Below are positions 52,901 to 62,318 of a stretch of 64,000 bases of DNA, in pieces. Position 1 is the first letter of the stretch. Each line of letters starts with the position of its first letter. The position numbers were made by a program, and so were the translations under genes. A model generated the notes under the pieces. That model made no database searches. It saw only the letters and a list, made by a program, of their open reading frames with translations, and was not told where the DNA came from. The DNA is from Edaphobacter sp. 4G125 (lineage in GTDB: Bacteria > Acidobacteriota > Terriglobia > Terriglobales > Acidobacteriaceae): the NCBI RefSeq assembly GCF_014274685.1, contig NZ_CP060393.1:3097501-3161500 (forward strand). The letters are read 5' to 3'.

Positions 52901-53941
52901 TTATTTAGACGAACCCACGTTCGATCTGGAATCCAATCCAAGCCCGGGAACCAGATTCTTACCGTCCAATCCCTCCGGCGACCAGGCTTCGACAATCTCT
53001 TTTGCCAGCCTTGCAATCATCATCTCAGCCTCATTGTCCGCAGTCCAGCTTTTATCCTCATTCTCATAGGTAAAGATCGAGATCACCATCGGCCCACTCT
53101 TGCCCGCCACAATGGCGACATCGTTCCGCACTGCGTTCAGACTCCCCGTTTTGCTGGCAATTCCTGACCCCTCTTCACTTGAATCCAATTTCTCCAGATA
53201 TCGCGGTATCGTATTGCGATAGAACTGGTTACGCAACATCGTCAGAGCCGCCTGACAGATCGCTGCATCGCCTGGTCGTGACGATTCTCCCGGTCCCGCG
53301 AGTTGGCAAAGCCCAATCCTCTCCATAATCGTGGCCATCTCCCGAGCGGTTGTTTTTCCAAGTCCGAATTTCGGCTGATCCGCAGGCATGGGCCCGCTTG
53401 CCGGCTTACCGATCTTTTTATAGAGATGCGTATCTTTGAGGCCCAGCCATGCAATTCTGGCATTCACCGTATCCACGCCAAATCGATCGATCGCCAGATT
53501 GGTCGCCGTATTGTCACTGACGATCACCATCATGGTCAGTACATCTTTCAACGTCAGGGTCAGGGGCGTATCGAAAAACATCAGAACTCCAGAACCGCTG
53601 ACACCATCGTCTTTTGCCAGCGTCAGCTTCTCGTCCCAGTGGGCCTTTCCGGCTCTTACCTGCTCCATGGCTTCGAACAGAATGGCCAGTTTGATCACGG
53701 ATGCCGTTTGCACCGGCCTGTCCGCATCCAACGCAATGGTCTTGCCCGTATTCAGCTGGGTCGCGTACAGCGCGACATGACCTTGATGAGTCGCAGCAAT
53801 CGTTGCAATCTTCGATTCAAGCGACGAATCCGTCTTCGATTTTGGCAATGAAGCCGCCCAGAGCATTCCCTGCCCCATCAGGATTCCAATCGCACCAGAA
53901 CAAATCAGTCTGCGGAGTAAACTATTGACCATGTGTTGCAT
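52901..53941 (-). CDS. Class A beta-lactamase-related serine hydrolase
   Basis: A 346-residue exported protein with an N-terminal hydrophobic signal (CSGAIGILMGQGMLWAAS). Active-site motifs of the class A/PBP fold are present: Ser81-x2-Lys84 in TASVIK, SDN (142-144) with the expected spacing, and KTG near 270 in ASKTGSL. The omega-loop Glu signature (ExxLN) that supports deacylation in true class A enzymes is not visible between SDN and KTG, so it may be a poor beta-lactamase or a penicillin-binding-like hydrolase. Starts at 53953, 53941 and 53932 are all possible; none has a strong Shine-Dalgarno. lepB follows by 8 bp. Confidence 0.85.
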   Translation of the reverse strand: MQHMVNSLLRRLICSGAIGILMGQGMLWAASLPKSKTDSSLESKIATIAATHQGHVALYATQLNTGKTIALDADRPVQTASVIKLAILFEAMEQVRAGKAHWDEKLTLAKDDGVSGSGVLMFFDTPLTLTLKDVLTMMVIVSDNTATNLAIDRFGVDTVNARIAWLGLKDTHLYKKIGKPASGPMPADQPKFGLGKTTAREMATIMERIGLCQLAGPGESSRPGDAAICQAALTMLRNQFYRNTIPRYLEKLDSSEEGSGIASKTGSLNAVRNDVAIVAGKSGPMVISIFTYENEDKSWTADNEAEMMIARLAKEIVEAWSPEGLDGKNLVPGLGLDSRSNVGSSK

Positions 53942-54149
53942 CTTACAAATCACGCAACGGCTCTGTAATTATTAAAATGTGGCGCCTGATCGCCACGCTA
54001 TCAAAACGCGCTTTTGGGACCGCGCAAAATACAACAACAGAAAGACAGATGCAAGACCAAAACGCCAACCTTTGTATACGCATCTAAGCCGGATTAGGAC
54101 TAGAATCGATTACAAAGAGCTGCAGCATCACTTGTAACAGGTTTCTCCT

Positions 54150-55118
54150 ATGGCAACCCTTACCATGCTCGACCCAGTCCAGACACCAAAATCCGTACCT
54201 GACGGCCCCGATGAGTTTCTCAGCTTAATTACAGAGACCTCCAATACAGCCTCTGAGGGTCTGGACACAAAATCCGCACTTGAAATCGCCCGCATCATCA
54301 ATCATGAAGACGCCAAGGTCGCCGCTGCCGTCAAGAAGGCGCTGCCTGAGATCGCTGTCGTCATCGATACCGTCGCCCGTTGCCTCCGTGATGGAGGTCG
54401 GCTGATCTACGTTGGCGCAGGCTCTTCGGGTCGCATCGCCAGCCTTGATGCATCCGAGTGCCCTCCGACCTTTTCCACTGCGCCAGCTCAGGTGCAATAC
54501 ATCATGGCTGGCGGCCCCAAAGCTCTTGCTTCGGCATCTGATGTCAATGAGGACTCTCCTGAGCTAGGCCAGCGCGACATCGCACGTCGCAGACCTACAC
54601 GAAAAGACATCGTCATCGGCATCTCCGCCTCTGGCCGCACGCCTTACGTCATCGGCGCAGTTGATTATGCTCGCGCCCGCGGAGCGAAAACCGCTGCCGT
54701 GACCTGCAATCCTAACACTGCTCTTTCCGAAGTGGCCGACACCACCATCGTCGCCGAGGTCGGTCCAGAGGTTATCTCCGGTTCAACCCGCATGAAGTCC
54801 GCCTCCGCCCAGAAGATGGTCCTCAATATGATCACTACGGGAGCCATGACGCGACTCGGCTATGTCTACGACAACCTGATGGTGAATGTACACATGAAGA
54901 ATGCCAAGCTCGTCGAGCGCGGCATCCGCGTGCTCATGAAGCTCTGTAATATCGATCGCGAAACCGCTATCCGCACAATTAAATCCGCGGGAAAATCCAT
55001 CCCTATCGCCGTCGTCATGTTGAAAGCGAACGTCGACAAGATGGAAGCAGTCCGCCGTCTCACCAAATCCGATGGCAACGTCAGGCTCGCTATCGAAGAC
55101 TCTCGTCTCGAACTTTAG
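54150..55118 (+). CDS. murQ: N-acetylmuramic acid 6-phosphate etherase
   Basis: A 322-residue SIS-domain lyase that splits the lactyl ether of MurNAc-6-phosphate to GlcNAc-6-phosphate in peptidoglycan recycling. Family motifs are RLIYVGAGSSGRIASLDASECPPTF with the catalytic Glu, GGPKAL, VIGISASGRTPYV, EVISGSTRMKSASAQKMVLNM-type segment and the C-terminal helical domain. It is monocistronic, ends in a bidirectional terminator, and needs a MurNAc kinase (not in the window). The lytic transglycosylase at 28-31 kb produces the upstream muropeptides. Confidence 0.95.
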   Translation: MATLTMLDPVQTPKSVPDGPDEFLSLITETSNTASEGLDTKSALEIARIINHEDAKVAAAVKKALPEIAVVIDTVARCLRDGGRLIYVGAGSSGRIASLDASECPPTFSTAPAQVQYIMAGGPKALASASDVNEDSPELGQRDIARRRPTRKDIVIGISASGRTPYVIGAVDYARARGAKTAAVTCNPNTALSEVADTTIVAEVGPEVISGSTRMKSASAQKMVLNMITTGAMTRLGYVYDNLMVNVHMKNAKLVERGIRVLMKLCNIDRETAIRTIKSAGKSIPIAVVMLKANVDKMEAVRRLTKSDGNVRLAIEDSRLEL

Positions 55119-55131
55119 CTGCCATCATCCT

Positions 55132-55170
55132 GTAAAAGAAACCCCCGCAGATTGCGGGGGTTTCTTTTAC
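55132..55170. terminator. Bidirectional intrinsic terminator
   Basis: A 17-bp perfect stem (55132-55148 against 55154-55170) with loop AGATT. The stem has A-rich and T-rich ends, so it works for murQ from the left and for the Gfo/Idh operon from the right. Confidence 0.93.
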
Positions 55171-55181
55171 ATCCGCCCACC

Positions 55182-56390
55182 TTAGACGGTGCTCGAAATC
55201 TTCAGCTCACGCTTTTCTTTAATGGATTCGTTGCCAACGATAACTCCCAGCGCCGATCCTAGCCCTACATGGACATCGGCAATCGGCTTTGCTCCCGTGC
55301 GCAGACACTCCACAAAAGACCGGCACGCCGTCGCTGTCGGATCCTCTGCCACCGCAATCTCCAGCTTCTTGCCAGGACCGCGATAAGGCATCTCACCACC
55401 AGAACGATACGAAGCCCCTGTCGTAATGCCCTTTTCCGTCACAGTCGCATTTGCCGGCAGCTTTTCCGCATGCCTCGGCTCATAGAAAAACACCGCATCC
55501 TGCAGGGTTAGATTCACACTTCCCTTCGTTCCATAGATCCACAACTGATCGCCCATCTTTGCATTGTTTGTCATTGAGCTGAAGACAAACCGGCGGCCCT
55601 TCGAATATCCCAGGATCGCCTGTACGTTGTCATCGTTCTCGCGCCCATCGTGATACTCGACAACACTTCCGGTCGCCATCGCTGTCTCCGGCTTCTCTCC
55701 AAAGACCCAATTCGCAATATCAATGTGATGCGAAGCCAGCTCAGCCAACAGGCCTAGCGAATACTGGTTATACAACCGCCAGTTGATCAGCCGCTCTAGA
55801 GAAGGCTGCGGAACCGGCCGTCTCCAGTCGCTATTGCGATGCCAGTAGCCAAACACATGAGTTACATCGCCGATCTCTCCCTGCTGCACCTTCTCGATTG
55901 CAGCACGAATCCACGGCGCATAACGATACTGATGTCCCACCTGGAAGATCTGCTTGCCTCCATCAACCGTCCGGACGATCTCCTCCGACTCCTTCACCGT
56001 GAAAGCCATTGTCTTTTCGCCATAGACCGAGTGCCCTGCCCGAAGAGCTGCCAGAACATGCTCCGCATGAAAACTCAGAGGCGTGGACACGACCACCGCA
56101 TCCAGATCTTTGCGATCCACCAGAGCCCGATAATCTTTATGCGGCTCCACCGTGTAACCGCAGACCTGATTCAGCTCGGCGAATCTTGGCTCATACACAT
56201 CAGCAGCAGCAACGATCTTTACTCCTGGAACTCGCAAAAAACTCCGAACCAGTTCTTTACCGCGGCTACCCGGCCCAATAATTCCCAACCGCATCGGCTT
56301 TCCCGCAAAAGCCTCCGCCAGAGAGCCTGCCGACTTTGCCACCAGTGTCGCCGCTGACAGTCCCTGCACAAACAAACGCCGATTTATCAT
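55182..56390 (-). CDS. Tat-exported Gfo/Idh/MocA family oxidoreductase
   Basis: A 402-residue dehydrogenase. ATG 56390 gives a Tat-like signal (INRRLFVQGLSAATLV), so it is probably periplasmic with a tightly bound nicotinamide cofactor, as known for exported relatives such as glucose-fructose oxidoreductase. Motifs: Rossmann MRLGIIGPGSRGKELV, YGEKTMAFTV in the EKP position, and ELASHHIDIANWVFG. It is the last gene of the receptor-TIM barrel-ApbE unit, 57 bp after apbE, and ends at a strong terminator. Oxidation of a glycoside or free sugar is inferred. Confidence 0.9.
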   Translation of the reverse strand: MINRRLFVQGLSAATLVAKSAGSLAEAFAGKPMRLGIIGPGSRGKELVRSFLRVPGVKIVAAADVYEPRFAELNQVCGYTVEPHKDYRALVDRKDLDAVVVSTPLSFHAEHVLAALRAGHSVYGEKTMAFTVKESEEIVRTVDGGKQIFQVGHQYRYAPWIRAAIEKVQQGEIGDVTHVFGYWHRNSDWRRPVPQPSLERLINWRLYNQYSLGLLAELASHHIDIANWVFGEKPETAMATGSVVEYHDGRENDDNVQAILGYSKGRRFVFSSMTNNAKMGDQLWIYGTKGSVNLTLQDAVFFYEPRHAEKLPANATVTEKGITTGASYRSGGEMPYRGPGKKLEIAVAEDPTATACRSFVECLRTGAKPIADVHVGLGSALGVIVGNESIKEKRELKISSTV

Positions 56391-56447
56391 GCTTCTCAAA
56401 GTCCCTTCGCACCGGAGCGCCCTGAGGCCCGGCAACACTCTCAATTT

Positions 56448-57488
56448 TCATTGACAGTCATTTTCTTTCATTCTAAGCGGATATGGCCAGCGGACGCTCC
56501 GGACGCAAGGATGTTCCGTATCCCCCGATACCAGCACTGCCGCCGCTCGCTGGAACGTTTTCACCATCTGTGCCGCTTTTGCTGGCTCTAGCACGAACGT
56601 CGCCGTCGAAATCGCATCGCTCTCCGTTGTCGAAGGAGCAATAATCGTTGTCTGTAAACGGCCCTCCACCGGGTGCATTGTGTGCGGATCAAGAATATGG
56701 CAATATCGGTGCCCATCCTTGATAAAGAACTTCTCCGTGCACGCTGAGGTCGAAAGCGAAGTGTCCTTCAGGATCGCCTCCGTCATCATGGAACCCGCGT
56801 GTACCGGATCGGGCACATTTACCTTCCATCCAGCTTCTCCTGGAGGAGCGCCCATTCCATAGATACTGCTCGAGCCGCCCGAAATCAATGCTGCCCGCAC
56901 TCCCTGCTCCCGCAGGAATGCGACAACCCGGTCCACGGCATATCCCTTCCCAATACCCCCAGGATCCAGTTCCATGCTCACACCGTTGTCGAACCAGACT
57001 GTGCGCGTCGCAGGATTCAACTGGATATGCTGCCATCCTGTCTTCGACCTCAAAGCATCTAACTCGGCATCCGATGGGATCCTGCCTTTATTGAAGAAGA
57101 AGCCCCACGCCCGCATCAGCGGACCTACCGTCATGTCGAATGCCCCTTCCGAACGGCGGCTCAGTTCCACCGCTTTCTCAAGAAACGCAAAGGTCTCCGG
57201 ATCTGTCGTCACCGGTCCCTTCGCTGCCTCTCTGCTGATGCGTGAAAGCTCACTTGTCGGACGATAATTACTCAGCAGGTCTTCCAGACGATCGATCTCG
57301 TCGAACGCGCCCTGCATCCACTCCTCAGCTGTCTCCTGATTCGGTGCATAGATGTCGATCGTGAACTCCGATCCCATCGCCGCATGCGCCTCGTGGAATA
57401 GCTGCGGTTTATCCTGTGCGTAAAGCGGCTCACACCATAACAGCCCGATCCCAACCGCGAGCCCAGCCGCCCGCAACAAACACCGCAT
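56448..57488 (-). CDS. apbE: FAD:protein FMN transferase (ApbE)
   Basis: A 346-residue exported flavinyltransferase that attaches FMN covalently to Thr/Ser residues of periplasmic redox proteins. ATG 57488 has GGAG upstream and gives a signal peptide (LLRAAGLAVGIGLLWCEPLYAQ); the longer frame is rejected. Motifs: MGSEFTIDIYA, LDPGGIGKGYAVDRVV, ALISGGSSSIYGMG, STSACTEKFF and HILDPHTMHPVEG, then the Mg-binding ESDAISTATFVL. Unusually, it sits inside a TonB receptor/sugar enzyme operon rather than beside rnf, nqr or flavocytochrome genes, and no substrate protein with an obvious flavinylation motif is adjacent. Confidence 0.92.
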   Translation of the reverse strand: MRCLLRAAGLAVGIGLLWCEPLYAQDKPQLFHEAHAAMGSEFTIDIYAPNQETAEEWMQGAFDEIDRLEDLLSNYRPTSELSRISREAAKGPVTTDPETFAFLEKAVELSRRSEGAFDMTVGPLMRAWGFFFNKGRIPSDAELDALRSKTGWQHIQLNPATRTVWFDNGVSMELDPGGIGKGYAVDRVVAFLREQGVRAALISGGSSSIYGMGAPPGEAGWKVNVPDPVHAGSMMTEAILKDTSLSTSACTEKFFIKDGHRYCHILDPHTMHPVEGRLQTTIIAPSTTESDAISTATFVLEPAKAAQMVKTFQRAAAVLVSGDTEHPCVRSVRWPYPLRMKENDCQ

Positions 57489-57577
57489 ACTTCTCCAACT
57501 CTTCGTGCCGATTGGCAATGCCACACCTTCTGAGCATTCGCCTTGACCAATCGGCTCAACCATCTAATTCCACCGCC

Positions 57578-58528
57578 TCAGATGCCTGCCAGCGCGTTCT
57601 TCATTCCTGCCCAGCTCTCTCGTGTCGACTCCTCTGGAGTTCCTCCGCCATGCCAGTGCGTCTCTAGGCTAACCGCATCGTGGTACCCCACCTTTGCCAG
57701 TGCTTGGAATTGTCCTTTCCAATCAATGATCCCCTTTCCTACAGGGGCCCAACCCACCTTTCCGTCTTCACCTTTGACTGCATTCTTTACATGGCAGTGA
57801 TGGATTCTGTCCTTCGGAAGCAAATTCCACGCGCCGGGATATGCATCGAACTCTCCCCGCATCACCGCATTTCCCGGGTCCCAGTTCAACGCTAAATACT
57901 TCGACTTCACCGCCCCAAGTGTACGCGCCGCCTCACGCCCTGTAGCCGTGTTGCAGGCAAATTCGTTCTCCAGTACCAGTATCGTTCCCTGCTTTCCGCA
58001 CGTCTCTGCCGCTTCCGCAAGCTTCTGATCAATCGCCGCACGATAAGGTGTGACATCCTCAATTCGCCAGAAGTCAAACCCTCTCACTTTGTTTGTCTTA
58101 AATCGCTTCGCCAGCGCAATACTCTTCTCCAGAACAGCATCCTGCTCTTTCAGAACGTCTCCGGTGCTTCCTTTTCCAGAACTGTTGGAACGCGGAGCAC
58201 CCGGCCAATCCACCTTGAACAATGGGCTAGCAATGTCGGTCACCTGAAGGTCATGCCTTTGCAGAATCTTCTCCACTTCCCCAAGTTCTGCATCCGACAG
58301 ATCCAGCAGGCTCTTCTTCCACATTCCGCGAAGCTCTACCCAATGCATCCCGAACTCGTTCGCCGCGACAGAACACGCATGATCGAAGTCTTGCGAGATC
58401 TCGTCCGTAATAACAGCTACTTTAAACCGGGAGATCTGTGCCAACCCGCTTCTTCCCATCCAGGCAGTCAAACCCATCATTCCTCCACCCAGAACAAACC
58501 CACGTCGCGAAACCGTATTCGTAATCAT
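57578..58528 (-). CDS. Tat-exported sugar phosphate isomerase/epimerase family TIM barrel
   Basis: A 316-residue protein with a Tat signal (NTVSRRGFVLGGGMMGL); GGAGAACTA directly before ATG 58528 fixes the start. AP-endonuclease-2-like barrel: ELRGMWKKSLLDLS, the metal-ligand Glu in ILVLENEFACNT, LNWDPGNAVM, HCHVKNAV and the terminal VSLETHWHGG. Probably periplasmic, acting on a free sugar or keto-sugar. It follows the Oar receptor gene by 66 bp with a hairpin between them, and precedes apbE by 89 bp. Confidence 0.87.
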   Translation of the reverse strand: MITNTVSRRGFVLGGGMMGLTAWMGRSGLAQISRFKVAVITDEISQDFDHACSVAANEFGMHWVELRGMWKKSLLDLSDAELGEVEKILQRHDLQVTDIASPLFKVDWPGAPRSNSSGKGSTGDVLKEQDAVLEKSIALAKRFKTNKVRGFDFWRIEDVTPYRAAIDQKLAEAAETCGKQGTILVLENEFACNTATGREAARTLGAVKSKYLALNWDPGNAVMRGEFDAYPGAWNLLPKDRIHHCHVKNAVKGEDGKVGWAPVGKGIIDWKGQFQALAKVGYHDAVSLETHWHGGGTPEESTRESWAGMKNALAGI

Positions 58529-58551
58529 TAGTTCTCCATTCCTCAAAGCAT

Positions 58552-58576
58552 GACAGGCCTCAGGATGAGGCCTGTC
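58552..58576 (-). terminator. Intercistronic hairpin after the receptor gene
   Basis: An 11-bp perfect stem (58552-58562 against 58566-58576) with a 3-base loop. On the minus strand it is followed by ATGCTTTGAGG, not a proper T run, so it may only attenuate transcription or stabilise the receptor mRNA. Confidence 0.5.
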
Positions 58577-58594
58577 GTCACCGCTTCATACATA

Positions 58595-61500
58595 CTAAAA
58601 GGTGATTCGCGCCGAAGCCTGAAGGCTACGCCCGCCACCTACCCCGTTTACGCTTCCCTGACCACTGCCCAGCGTGTTTGTGATGCGTCCAAAGCTTCCG
58701 GATGTAAAGATATTGCCGCTACCGGAGTTCGGAACAGCAAACTGTGGTGTATTGCTGAGCTGGAACGCATCGAGTTTCGTCTCAAGAGCAGCCTTCTCAC
58801 GCCAGAGAGGGAAGCTCTTGGAAATCGACACATTGTTCTGAATGAAGCCCGGCCCACGGAATTGGTTCCTTCCTGTATTGCCCAATTGAACGTTCGAGGC
58901 ATTGCAGCCCGTCGGGCATCCTCCTGGCTGCGAGAATGCCGATACATCCAGCCATGGGCTGTTCGGTCCAAGTCCTCCTAACACTTTGTACACGCCTGAC
59001 AAGTTCGCCAGCTGCGCCGTTCCCGGCGTGTTCAAGCTACCGCCGTTCGCATACACAGAGAACGGCAGACCAGAGACTGCAGAAATGGTTCCCGCCAGCT
59101 TCCAGCCGCCCAATACATACGCGCCCACTCCCGAACTCAGGTATCGATGTCCATGCCCCACCGGAAGTTCGTATGTAAAGCTCTGCTCAAAATTCAGCTT
59201 TCGGTCAAAATCATTCGGAGCATAGTTTCGCCGTAGGGTCGCAGCCGTTAGGAAAATTACGTTACCATCATCGCCTGTCACGTACCCAAGCCCCTTGCCC
59301 CATGTAAACGCAGAGTTGAATCCAAGCCCTCTGGCAAATCGCTTGGTCAACTGCACCTGCAAAGACTGATAGTTCGAAGAAAAGCCCTGGAATATCTTTG
59401 AGGTTGTCGCCGTGCGATGAACCGCGTTCGGTCCGGTTGCCACACATCCTGTGCAGTAATACTCCGGCTTCGAAACAGCTCCGTTCCCCCAGGTGTTCGC
59501 TAACGGGTTGCCATTGGCGTTGTCTGGAATTCCTGTTGGATTGTTGATATCGAGATTTGAAGGTATACCCGTGCCATGATTTGCGACATACGCAACCTGC
59601 AGTGACATGTCATACGGAAGCGCCTGTTGAATCGCAAAGTTCCACGACGCCACGTAGGGGTTCTTGTAATCCAACGGAACATAAAACAGATTCTGATTCG
59701 CAAGAGTCGATGTGGTCACAGGGATGATGCCATTCGACGGGATCGGAACTGGAACTGGAGCCGGAAACCCCGCCTGGAACGTTGCTACATTACCGTTGGC
59801 CAACACTGCCGGCGTATACGCACTTCCCCCTGTCGGGTTATACGCATTGTTTGAGCGGACGGGATAGTTGTAGGCATAGTTGTTATCCGCATAGGGCATA
59901 TAGCTCACACCGAATCCGCCGCGAATCACCGTGTTATCCGTAGCGCGATACGCGAAACCCGTGCGCGGAGCCCAGTAGCGATACCGTGTCTGTATTCCCA
60001 GGTTCATCGGATTGCCACCCACGCCTGCAATCACCAGGTTGTTATTGACCGGATCATAGTTTGTAAATCCGCTCGCAATCTTCGGAGCCGCCGGAGGATA
60101 AAACTCCCAACGAACTCCCAGGTCGAGAGTCAGCTTGGGTGTCACCTGCCATTTATCGCTTACAAATGCAAAGAACCACCATTGGCGATACGCCGGAAAG
60201 AACGTGTTAACATCGCGGCCGACCTGGCTTGGCTGATCGAGAAGGAAGCTTGCGATGTTATTCCCCAGATTCGTTCCCGCACTCGCCGCATCCGATGTCT
60301 GCTGATCGGCAAAACGGAAGATACCGCGAGGGCTGAACGTCTGGTCCTGCAACAGATCGTCACGAATTCTGCGAAGGTCTCCTCCAAACTTGATCGTGTG
60401 GTTGCGAATGATCTTCGTCCAGTTGTTGACGAAGTCGATGTTCGATTCACCGCGGATCCACGGTACGGAAGCGGAGTAGCCGATCAATGGATTATCTGCT
60501 CCCGACTGGCCGAAACCCGTCAGGAAGATCCCCACCTGACCACTTGAAAACTGATTGATGTTGACCCCTGGAATCCCCAACGTATCGGCATCATTCGACC
60601 CGTAGTTGCTGGGCTGAGCATTATTCCGCAGGTGAGCCACCCCGAACCGAACCTCCGTAAACAGCGTCGGCGAAAAGACATGATCGTAATTCACACCCGT
60701 GCTGTACGAGGTCTGTGTACCAACACCTTGGAAGCCACCTCCTAAGGGGCCTCCCAGGAACGCTCCGAAGGTCGGTGCCTGGAATGTGTTAACCCTCTGC
60801 CAGCTGAATCGTCCGCTAACATGGTTCCGCTCATTCAGGGTGTAATCAATTTTTGTATCCCAACTGTTCGTACTCTTGGTAAACGGCAGGGTTGTCGTGT
60901 AATTGTTCGCGGGCGTCAATAACGATGCCGAAGGCGTCAGCTTTCCATACTGTGCAGCTGCTTTATTCAATCTATTCAAAATATCTAGCGATACTGGATT
61001 CACACGGCTGATCGGAATCTGGTTATTAACAAATGCTGTACGCGGAGTTCCGCCTTTCGCCACGGTCTGACCATCACCTGTGGCGGGATCGTAGATAACA
61101 CCAATCTTGTTGCCGGTTTTTGGATCAATCGTGATCGTAGAACTCAGATCGATATTTCCCTGGGCATTCGGCGTAAAATACCGAGAATCCGGAATCGTAA
61201 ACGTACCGCCCACCGTCTCGTGATCAGAGCTTCCCTGATAGTCGCCAAAAAAGAATAGCTTGTCTTTGAAGATCGGACCGCCGATCGACCCTCCATAGTT
61301 GTTATACGAAAGGTGTCCCAGCGGAGGTCCAAAGTAACTCCGCGCGTTCACCGCATTGTTTTGGATGTACTCGAACACAGAACCATGAAACGTGTTCGTC
61401 CCCGACTTCAAGATCACATTTGTTACCGCGCCAATTGCACGCCCCAATTCGGCATCAAAATTGTTTGTTGTAATGTCTACTGACTGAATCGCATCCGCAG

Positions 61501-62140
61501 GAGGAATGATGATCTGCAGAAGACCTGTACGTTCATCGTCGTCAATGCCTTCGATCTGATATAGGTTGCCCATGCGCGGTATTCCATTCACGCGCGTCTG
61601 AAGCGCACCCTGCGCATTGAAGAATTGCGAATGCTCATAGGTCGCAGGCGTTGAACCTGGAACAAGATTTAGCAATGACTGGAAGTTCCGGTTCGTTGAC
61701 ATCGGAAGCTCCTGGAGTTGACGCGTCTCCAGTTTCGTCGAGATATCCGCCCGATCCGTCTGCAGCAAAGGCGGCGCTGTCGTCACCATCACCTCTTCCG
61801 AAACACTCCCCGGAACCACATTGAAATCAGCTCGCGTCGAAGAGTTGATCAGAATATCGATATTTTGGTGCGTCTCCTTCTTGAAGCCTTGGGCTTCAAC
61901 CGTTATGGCATAAGTACCCGGAGGAAGATTCGGGATCGTATAGTTTCCGGCACTGTTTGTTACAGACTGGTAAACCGCCGCAGTCGCCGCATTCATTGCC
62001 GTGACCTTCGCGTTACCGATCGAAGCGCCAGTTGAATCCTGAACCGTTCCCAATAGAGTCGCGTTGACAGCCTGCCCGAAGAACGAGCTGGGCCACATCA
62101 ACAGGCACAACATCACGCTGAACAAAAACTTATGTCTCAT
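58595..62140 (-). CDS. Oar-type TonB-dependent receptor with CarboxypepD_reg-like domain
   Basis: An 1181-residue outer-membrane receptor, paralogous to the one at 13-17 kb. Start ATG 62140 has GGAGG eight bases upstream and gives a signal peptide (FLFSVMLCLLMWPSSFFGQ). Domains in order: regulatory-like beta-sandwich (ATLLGTVQDSTGASIGNAKV), plug (ELPMSTNRNFQSLLN, IEGIDDDERTG, GAVTNVILKSGTNTFHGS) and a large barrel ending in ASARITF. First gene of a unit with a Tat TIM barrel, ApbE and a Tat Gfo/Idh enzyme, which suggests import or surface capture of a glycoside. No SusD-like lipoprotein is present. Confidence 0.9.
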   Translation of the reverse strand: MRHKFLFSVMLCLLMWPSSFFGQAVNATLLGTVQDSTGASIGNAKVTAMNAATAAVYQSVTNSAGNYTIPNLPPGTYAITVEAQGFKKETHQNIDILINSSTRADFNVVPGSVSEEVMVTTAPPLLQTDRADISTKLETRQLQELPMSTNRNFQSLLNLVPGSTPATYEHSQFFNAQGALQTRVNGIPRMGNLYQIEGIDDDERTGLLQIIIPPADAIQSVDITTNNFDAELGRAIGAVTNVILKSGTNTFHGSVFEYIQNNAVNARSYFGPPLGHLSYNNYGGSIGGPIFKDKLFFFGDYQGSSDHETVGGTFTIPDSRYFTPNAQGNIDLSSTITIDPKTGNKIGVIYDPATGDGQTVAKGGTPRTAFVNNQIPISRVNPVSLDILNRLNKAAAQYGKLTPSASLLTPANNYTTTLPFTKSTNSWDTKIDYTLNERNHVSGRFSWQRVNTFQAPTFGAFLGGPLGGGFQGVGTQTSYSTGVNYDHVFSPTLFTEVRFGVAHLRNNAQPSNYGSNDADTLGIPGVNINQFSSGQVGIFLTGFGQSGADNPLIGYSASVPWIRGESNIDFVNNWTKIIRNHTIKFGGDLRRIRDDLLQDQTFSPRGIFRFADQQTSDAASAGTNLGNNIASFLLDQPSQVGRDVNTFFPAYRQWWFFAFVSDKWQVTPKLTLDLGVRWEFYPPAAPKIASGFTNYDPVNNNLVIAGVGGNPMNLGIQTRYRYWAPRTGFAYRATDNTVIRGGFGVSYMPYADNNYAYNYPVRSNNAYNPTGGSAYTPAVLANGNVATFQAGFPAPVPVPIPSNGIIPVTTSTLANQNLFYVPLDYKNPYVASWNFAIQQALPYDMSLQVAYVANHGTGIPSNLDINNPTGIPDNANGNPLANTWGNGAVSKPEYYCTGCVATGPNAVHRTATTSKIFQGFSSNYQSLQVQLTKRFARGLGFNSAFTWGKGLGYVTGDDGNVIFLTAATLRRNYAPNDFDRKLNFEQSFTYELPVGHGHRYLSSGVGAYVLGGWKLAGTISAVSGLPFSVYANGGSLNTPGTAQLANLSGVYKVLGGLGPNSPWLDVSAFSQPGGCPTGCNASNVQLGNTGRNQFRGPGFIQNNVSISKSFPLWREKAALETKLDAFQLSNTPQFAVPNSGSGNIFTSGSFGRITNTLGSGQGSVNGVGGGRSLQASARITF

Positions 62141-62318
62141 CGAAGCTGCCTCCACAAAAAGATCAGGATCCCTGCGTACACAATTTCTTTTGTTCTAACT
62201 TCGAACATGCACGTTATCAGCCTCTCTAAATCGTGTCAATATGCAATTCAGTAATCTGTGGACAGCCCAGAATCGCACTCACTTTCTAACTGGACGACCA
62301 CTGCTCAGGACAGCTACT

